A DNA stretch of 37,556 bases from Candidatus Heimdallarchaeota archaeon (lineage in GTDB: Archaea > Asgardarchaeota > Heimdallarchaeia > Heimdallarchaeales > Heimdallarchaeaceae): NCBI GenBank assembly GCA_023136245.1, contig JAGLRO010000021.1, positions 1 through 37,556 on the forward strand, read 5' to 3'. Numbering within the stretch: the stretch's first letter is position 1; every line of letters begins with the position of its first letter. Below, in pieces: positions 33,312 to 37,556 of this stretch. The translations under genes and the position numbers were made by a program. Under the pieces are notes generated by a model. It did no database searches. It was given only the letters and a program-made list of their open reading frames with translations, and was not told the DNA's origin.

Positions 33312-33588
33312 TTTCGAGCCCCGCGTTATGTATAAGCGTTTTACTATGTTGGATAGTTTATTTTTCGCAAAGCAGTATATAATACTTCCTTGCTTATATG
33401 AACATAGAATATTATATCCTGTAATTGCATTTATGCTAAGTTGAATTTCCTCGGAAAATGAATTTAAAAGATTATGCATTGTGCTTATTATATCGCCATA
33501 AAACATTAGTATTTTCAAGAAAGAGAGGAAATTGGAATTTTTTCATTTTCTAATTATCCGTATTTTTTCAGTATTATTATTCCAATTT
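33312..33588. other. Gap between leuS and the DhaL-type gene
   Basis: A minus-strand open frame, continuous with the DhaL-type gene, covers 33312-33518 but has no family match and an atypical Cys/Tyr-rich composition, so I treat it as untranslated or spurious. I see no RNA gene or further regulatory element beyond the A/T box just upstream of 33311. Confidence 0.4.
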
Positions 33589-36522
33589 TTACTCTAGAAG
33601 TAAGGCAGGTTTCATTGGTCTAGCTTTTTGTGCTTTGTTTTGAGGATCGTAAATATCTTTCTCATCCGCTAAATGGATCAGTACTTCAGCTTTATCAAAT
33701 GTCCTAATAATGAATTCTTTGTATCCCATTATAGCTTCTTCCTGTTCTTTGGAACTCAGCATTTCTATTCGAAATATTGTAGGATCTTTCATCATTAATT
33801 TCGCTTCATTTGCAATATCTTTCATATACTTGCTCAATTTGCTATTTTCTTTTACCGCATTCATCATTTTACTAATTTTAAATGCCTCATCCTCGAAAAT
33901 CTCTTGTGCAATTTTGTACAGTTCATTTTTCCATTCTGCATTTATATAGATATGAATCTTCTTTGGCTTGGTTTTGACTAGTTTCACAATTTGCTCAATG
34001 TCTTCTATCAAATTAGCCATGAATTTTGCTTCCAAAGCATACAGTTCATCTTGATATGAAATTACAATGTCAGGTATTTGCTTCAAAGAATTGTATTCTT
34101 TGTCGCCCATTCTTTCATTCAGTTCTTCACAAATATGTGGAATAACTGGAGACATAGTTGCGATTATCTTCTCTATTATCTCTCTCAGTATTGTATTTCT
34201 TTCTTTTTCTGGTAAGTGCTGTGCGATTTTCTGATATTCATCAATAGCCCTAACATTTGAATAAAAACCATCTAAAACGAAATCTCTTGCATTGAAGTTC
34301 TCTATTCTTTCTATTGCTTTCTTCAAATTGGTTTTGACTGAAGATATTAAAACCTTTGATGGAAAGGAAAAATCTTCTTCACTTATTTTAGATATTTTAG
34401 TAACACTTGTTGCATATTCCCAGAATTTCCTCAACCTTTGTTTAGCAAAATTCACTTCGTCTTCTCTCCAGTCTAGAACTGTGTCTACTGTAGCAACTGA
34501 TGCTAAATGAAGTCTTGTCAAATCAACACTATATTTCCTTGGTATATGCCCCATAGCAATAACATTACCTTTGCTTTTACCCATCTTCTGACCAAATCGA
34601 TTTAGCATTTCACTAATAGAGATGGTTTGCATCCAATATTTCTCAGGGAAGATTGCTACATGATGATATATAGCAAAGGATAAATGATTGGATAAATGAC
34701 CAATCGCTGTGTGTCGAAAATCATTTGGATACCAGTATTCAAATGAATCCTTCATCTCCATTAGCAGATCTTTTGAAATACCAGTTAATTCTATTATTTC
34801 CTCAACTTTTCCTTTATCACGGAATATGAAATCAAATAATTCCGGTTTCAGTTGTTCAGGTTTGATGTTGTTTTGTCTAATTGTTCTAACTATTGTGTAA
34901 TATGACATATAAATTACAGAATCACTTAGAGATTCTATTATCCAACCTTCACCTTTAGTTAAAGGAAATTCAGTTCCTAATCCTCGTTTTCTTACACAAG
35001 GTCTTTTGTCTAGCCAATGAAATGTGTTTTCAAATGCTTGTCTGTATTTTTCTGGAATTATTTCCATATTTTTCAAAGCATAAAATGCTTGCTCTTTCCA
35101 TTCAGAATCTCCATAATTCAAGAAGTATTGATCTTGTAGAACAGCTACAATTACTTGACCACCACATCTACAGAATGATCTCTCGGAAGCTTCATAGATT
35201 GTTGTTGCTAAATTAACCTTTTCTAACTTTTCAGCAACTGCATCTTTTGCTTGTTCTACTTTTAATCCTTTGAAATCTCCAGTGTTATCTTTCATTATTC
35301 CTGAATAGAATTCATCTTTATAGATAGTCTGAGTAGCTTTTTCCAATTCTTCTCGATCTTTCTGACTCTGAACGCCAAGTTTTTCACACAATTCCACAGC
35401 AGGAAATTCACCATACCCCTTAACTTCTATCAGAGATATGGGTATAATCTTCGATAAACTATCTCTAACTAAATTGTAATTTTCAATAGTTTCGTCATCA
35501 TTTTGTAAATCAACCAATGCTGCATAATCATAAGGAGCATGAGCGGGAACACTGTAAACAACACCAGTTGCATGATCTGTATCTACAAACATAGCAGGAT
35601 AAATTGGGATTTTCCAATTTGTAATTGGTACAGTAACTTCTTCATTTACTAGCTCTTTACCCTTTAATTCTCTAATTATCTCAATGGTATGCTCTTGTTC
35701 AGATAATTTCATAGTAGCTTCTTCAGAAACAATCCATTTTTCTCCATCAATCATGATTTCATTGTATATTGCTTCTGGGTGAATCCAGACATTTGTAGCT
35801 CCGAAAATTGTCTCGGGTCTTAAGGTTGCAGCTACTAAAGCGGTTCCACTGTTTAGCTTAAATTTGATACCTACGAATTCACTAACTTCAACTTTAAGCA
35901 AATCTCCGTCTTGGATATCATCCTCACCAACAGCATTTTTATCATTTACACACCAAAGAATCGGATAGCTACCCTTTGTAATGTAATTTTTCTCATTTAG
36001 TATTCCATATTGCCATTCAATGAATTTGTTGTAATCAGGATCTCCTGTTGTAAATTGCCTTGTATCATCTATTGAAAATCCTAGGTTTAGGAAATCTTGC
36101 AAGATTGTACTCGAAAAGAAATTAGCAACGTTTTGTGGTTCTACAAATGTTCCTACTATTTCATCTATTTTTTTAGGGTCATCTTCATAAATGCCTACGT
36201 AGTCTCGATAAGTTTCCCATGCTTTTTCCTCGTTATTTTTTATTGTCCATGATACTGAAAGAACAGGGGTTCCAGTTATATGCCAAGCCATAGGATAAAA
36301 CACATTGTATCCTCTTTGTCTTTTGAATCTAGCATAAATATCTCCCAAATTGTAAGTTCTAGCGTGACCTAAATGGAAGGCTCCAGAAGCATATGGATAT
36401 GGTACTGTTATGAACCATTTTGGTCTTGAATGATCTATTTTTCCTACAAAAATCTGATCTTCTTGCCATTTCTTTTGCCATTTCTTTTCGAACTCACGTA
36501 TCACTTCGAGAAAAATCGTCAT
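33589..36522 (-). CDS. leuS: Leucyl-tRNA synthetase, archaeal/eukaryotic type
   Basis: This 977-aa class I synthetase charges tRNA-Leu. It has the HIGH motif as HLGH (50-53, in YASGAFHLGHARTYNLGD) and a CP1 editing domain with TLRPETIFGATNVWI and the conserved aspartate region DTDHATGVVYSVPAHAPYD. The KMSKS motif reads KMGKS (about residue 646, GQKMGKSKGN), and the C-terminal anticodon region is of archaeal length. ATG 36522 is chosen because the in-frame GTG at 36531 is part of the GGTGAT ribosome binding site (36527-36532), 4 nt upstream. The upstream leader contains a mini-ORF with leucine at codon 7. Confidence 0.97.
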   Translation of the reverse strand: MTIFLEVIREFEKKWQKKWQEDQIFVGKIDHSRPKWFITVPYPYASGAFHLGHARTYNLGDIYARFKRQRGYNVFYPMAWHITGTPVLSVSWTIKNNEEKAWETYRDYVGIYEDDPKKIDEIVGTFVEPQNVANFFSSTILQDFLNLGFSIDDTRQFTTGDPDYNKFIEWQYGILNEKNYITKGSYPILWCVNDKNAVGEDDIQDGDLLKVEVSEFVGIKFKLNSGTALVAATLRPETIFGATNVWIHPEAIYNEIMIDGEKWIVSEEATMKLSEQEHTIEIIRELKGKELVNEEVTVPITNWKIPIYPAMFVDTDHATGVVYSVPAHAPYDYAALVDLQNDDETIENYNLVRDSLSKIIPISLIEVKGYGEFPAVELCEKLGVQSQKDREELEKATQTIYKDEFYSGIMKDNTGDFKGLKVEQAKDAVAEKLEKVNLATTIYEASERSFCRCGGQVIVAVLQDQYFLNYGDSEWKEQAFYALKNMEIIPEKYRQAFENTFHWLDKRPCVRKRGLGTEFPLTKGEGWIIESLSDSVIYMSYYTIVRTIRQNNIKPEQLKPELFDFIFRDKGKVEEIIELTGISKDLLMEMKDSFEYWYPNDFRHTAIGHLSNHLSFAIYHHVAIFPEKYWMQTISISEMLNRFGQKMGKSKGNVIAMGHIPRKYSVDLTRLHLASVATVDTVLDWREDEVNFAKQRLRKFWEYATSVTKISKISEEDFSFPSKVLISSVKTNLKKAIERIENFNARDFVLDGFYSNVRAIDEYQKIAQHLPEKERNTILREIIEKIIATMSPVIPHICEELNERMGDKEYNSLKQIPDIVISYQDELYALEAKFMANLIEDIEQIVKLVKTKPKKIHIYINAEWKNELYKIAQEIFEDEAFKISKMMNAVKENSKLSKYMKDIANEAKLMMKDPTIFRIEMLSSKEQEEAIMGYKEFIIRTFDKAEVLIHLADEKDIYDPQNKAQKARPMKPALLLE

Positions 36523-36771
36523 AATAATCACCTTGTTTCTCTTTTTGTCTATAGTTCACTGATGATTCCAAACTACTCTTGGAATTGTAAAACCAAAACA
36601 CCAAGTTAGAAGCTTTTCTTCCGATCGTTAGAATAGATTTTACTATGAATAAAATCTGGAAACTACTAAATTTCAAAGGTAGAGTTTCAAATGGGAAGAA
36701 CACATTCACCAGTCATTATATTATTCTCCGTGTAGTTTCCTAAAGAATCAAGAATTCTTTATGTTTTTAAA
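36523..36771 (-). promoter_or_regulatory. leuS promoter and structured leader with mini-ORF
   Basis: On the minus strand TTTAAAAA (36771-36764) precedes GGAAACTAC (36740-36732) by 31 nt, so transcription should begin at or just before this arm. The arm is perfectly complementary over 9 bp to GTAGTTTCC (36666-36658), downstream of the mini-ORF. AAACTctAC (36687-36679) can pair with the same GTAGTTT, giving a mutually exclusive local hairpin followed by CCAGATTTTATTC. The AGATTTT after the 3' arm is shared with proS. Two more inverted repeats follow: AGATTTTA/TAAAATCT (36657-36635) and TTCCAA/TTGGAA nearer leuS. The ribosome binding site GGTGAT is at 36532-36527. The structures are read by eye; their function is inferred. 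Confidence 0.6.
36687..36716 (-). CDS. leuS leader peptide MTGECVLPI
   Basis: A nine-codon ORF upstream of leuS encodes MTGECVLPI and stops at TGA. Codon 7 is CTT, leucine, the substrate of the downstream synthetase. It shares ATG-NNN-GGT-GAA-TNT-G with the proS and thrS leaders at nucleotide level. It begins about 16 nt after the 5' stem arm, further than in the other two leaders. It is supported by the three-way pattern only. Confidence 0.6.
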   Translation of the reverse strand: MTGECVLPI

Positions 36772-36773
36772 TT

Positions 36774-37106
36774 TTATGAAGAAGAAGAAGTTGGCGTAAA
36801 TGCCAAATATTTTTCTATTATTGAAGAAATCTCATCTCTTGTAAATAGAATTATAGCAATCATTGCAACCATACTACTTATTGTAGCAAATTGTGATGCT
36901 ACTCGAATAGCTTTTACCCTATTTATTTGACTGAAATAAACTTGGAGCATATCACCTAAAACCCATCCAATTAATGAAATAATAGCGATTGTGAAATAAT
37001 AGAAGGCAGTAGAAGAAATACTATTCTGTTTAATTATCAATAACACCAAACCTACCACTAAAGTCGAAAACGAAAATATTCCAACTGCTACTGAAAATCC
37101 TAGCAT
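36774..37106 (-). CDS. Small multi-pass membrane protein
   Basis: This 110-aa ORF has three or four hydrophobic stretches (VAVGIFSFSTLVVGLVLLII, FTIAIISLIGWVLGDML, ISSMVAMIAIILF) and a polar C-terminus ending TPTSSSS. I do not recognise a family. The hydrophobic periodicity suggests a real membrane protein and not a shadow frame. It has no obvious ribosome binding site, but a TATATT-like box lies about 20 nt upstream. It ends 2 nt before the leuS promoter box, on the same strand. Confidence 0.55.
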   Translation of the reverse strand: MLGFSVAVGIFSFSTLVVGLVLLIIKQNSISSTAFYYFTIAIISLIGWVLGDMLQVYFSQINRVKAIRVASQFATISSMVAMIAIILFTRDEISSIIEKYLAFTPTSSSS

Positions 37107-37142
37107 TAAACCATTTAAAGAGGGAATATACTTAAGCTTATT

Positions 37143-37325
37143 CTAATATCTAACCAAAAATAAAATCGGCGCTTCTCCTAAAATCCAAGTAACTATTACG
37201 TATTTTTTCTTTAATCTAGTCTTTTTTTGAAATGCAATATCAGAAAATTCGATATTTATTCCTATACATAGTGAATTCGAGAATTTATCTTTCACAGCCC
37301 ATGGTTTCTGTTCATTTTGATGCAC
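37143..37325 (-). CDS. Doubtful small ORF upstream of the membrane protein
   Basis: This 60-aa frame ends in a hydrophobic segment (YVIVTWILGEAPILFLVRY) and is on the same strand as the 110-aa membrane protein. It has no recognised family and no ribosome binding site. It could be a genuine small membrane protein, a broken end of a larger one, or chance. Confidence 0.25.
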   Translation of the reverse strand: MHQNEQKPWAVKDKFSNSLCIGINIEFSDIAFQKKTRLKKKYVIVTWILGEAPILFLVRY

Positions 37326-37391
37326 TATCGTTGTATCATCGACTTTTTAAGTTGCTAAAAAACGACCACATGGAAATATAGAGGTTATATA

Positions 37392-37556
37392 ATGCAAGCT
37401 AACATCCAAACAGAAGAGGATAAAATAATTGAAGGAATATTAAGCAAATTTAAGCATAAATTTGCTGTTTTAAGTGGAAAAGGTGGTACAGGAAAAACAA
37501 CTGTGGCTACTAATATGGCCGTTTCTCTTGGATCCGATGTCCAGGTCCTGGACTGT
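37392..37556 (+). CDS. MinD/Mrp-like P-loop ATPase (5' part only)
   Basis: The last 55 codons of the window start a MinD-superfamily ATPase. After a 23-residue charged lead (MQANIQTEEDKI onward) comes KFAVLSGKGGTGKTTVATNMA, the deviant Walker A with the signature Lys (GKGGTGKT), and then SDVQVLDC just at the edge. This form is typical of MinD-like proteins that may carry a ferredoxin insertion, or of Mrp-type iron-sulfur carriers; the truncated end prevents a choice. GAGGTT at 37381-37386 supports ATG 37392. Confidence 0.85.
   Translation, partial: MQANIQTEEDKIIEGILSKFKHKFAVLSGKGGTGKTTVATNMAVSLGSDVQVLDC

Noticed and set aside
33312-33518. 69-residue N-terminal extension of the DhaL-type protein
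   Set aside because: It has no family match and unusual composition, while the downstream ATG gives a normal DhaL domain start.
36494-36709. 71-aa minus-strand ORF upstream of leuS as an independent gene
   Set aside because: It overlaps the leader structure and the leuS start, has no recognisable family, and its start is the GTG inside GGTGAAT. It is better described as the +1 frame of the leader.
1-37556. tRNA, rRNA, CRISPR arrays, insertion sequences
   Set aside because: Looking through the intergenic regions by eye, I found no cloverleaf with a T-loop, no regularly spaced direct repeats, and no transposase-like gene. A covariance-model search could still find something I missed.

Overview
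The window is AT-rich archaeal DNA, almost certainly from an Asgard archaeon. The strongest marker is a full-length actin (6909-8045), with a Roadblock/LC7 protein and a cytoplasmic leucine-rich-repeat protein nearby. The archaeal background is clear from phosphoglycerate mutase ApgM, archaeal-type ProRS and LeuRS, and the conserved set prefoldin beta, DUF3194-like protein and DHH phosphoesterase. Most well-initiated genes carry a GGTGAT-type ribosome binding site 3-5 nt before ATG; others look leaderless, with an A/T box about 27 nt upstream. I cannot assign the class within Asgard.

Layout. 1-3202: apgM (partial, minus), then proS and a Roadblock protein (plus). 3203-5826: a fragment of V/A-type ATPase subunit C and a secreted, membrane-anchored solute-binding protein whose two halves are in swapped order. 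5827-8045: LRR protein and actin. 8199-12162: prefoldin beta, DUF3194-like, DHH phosphoesterase, and an ECF transporter energizing module (fused double ATPase plus T subunit) with no visible S component. 12136-15303: thymidylate kinase (minus), TldE and a threonine/serine dehydratase-like enzyme. 15433-22278, all minus: large surface protein, flavin/F420 split-barrel protein, MFS exporter, a helical protein resembling a TFIIB core, and an unusual fold-II PLP enzyme. 22436-25140: an aminotransferase fused to an SCP2 domain and an HSL-type esterase. 25151-30386, minus: TldD, an unknown protein, an M20 peptidase and a second MFS protein. 30655-37556: bacterial-type ThrRS, a stand-alone DhaL/FakA-type domain, LeuRS, small membrane ORFs, and the start of a MinD-like ATPase.

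The most notable observation concerns regulation. The three synthetase genes, proS, thrS and leuS, each have a structured leader. Each leader contains a mini-ORF starting M-x-G-E, and its seventh codon encodes the amino acid of the downstream synthetase: MIGEFVP before proS, MLGEYET before thrS and MTGECVL before leuS. In each case the likely transcript start falls at or next to one arm of a long-range inverted repeat whose other arm lies downstream of codon 7. In all three, the +1 frame is open from within the mini-ORF to just inside the synthetase gene. This looks like a ribosome-sensed control of synthetase expression by tRNA charging. I do not know of a described archaeal example. The sequence pattern is directly visible; the mechanism is inferred.
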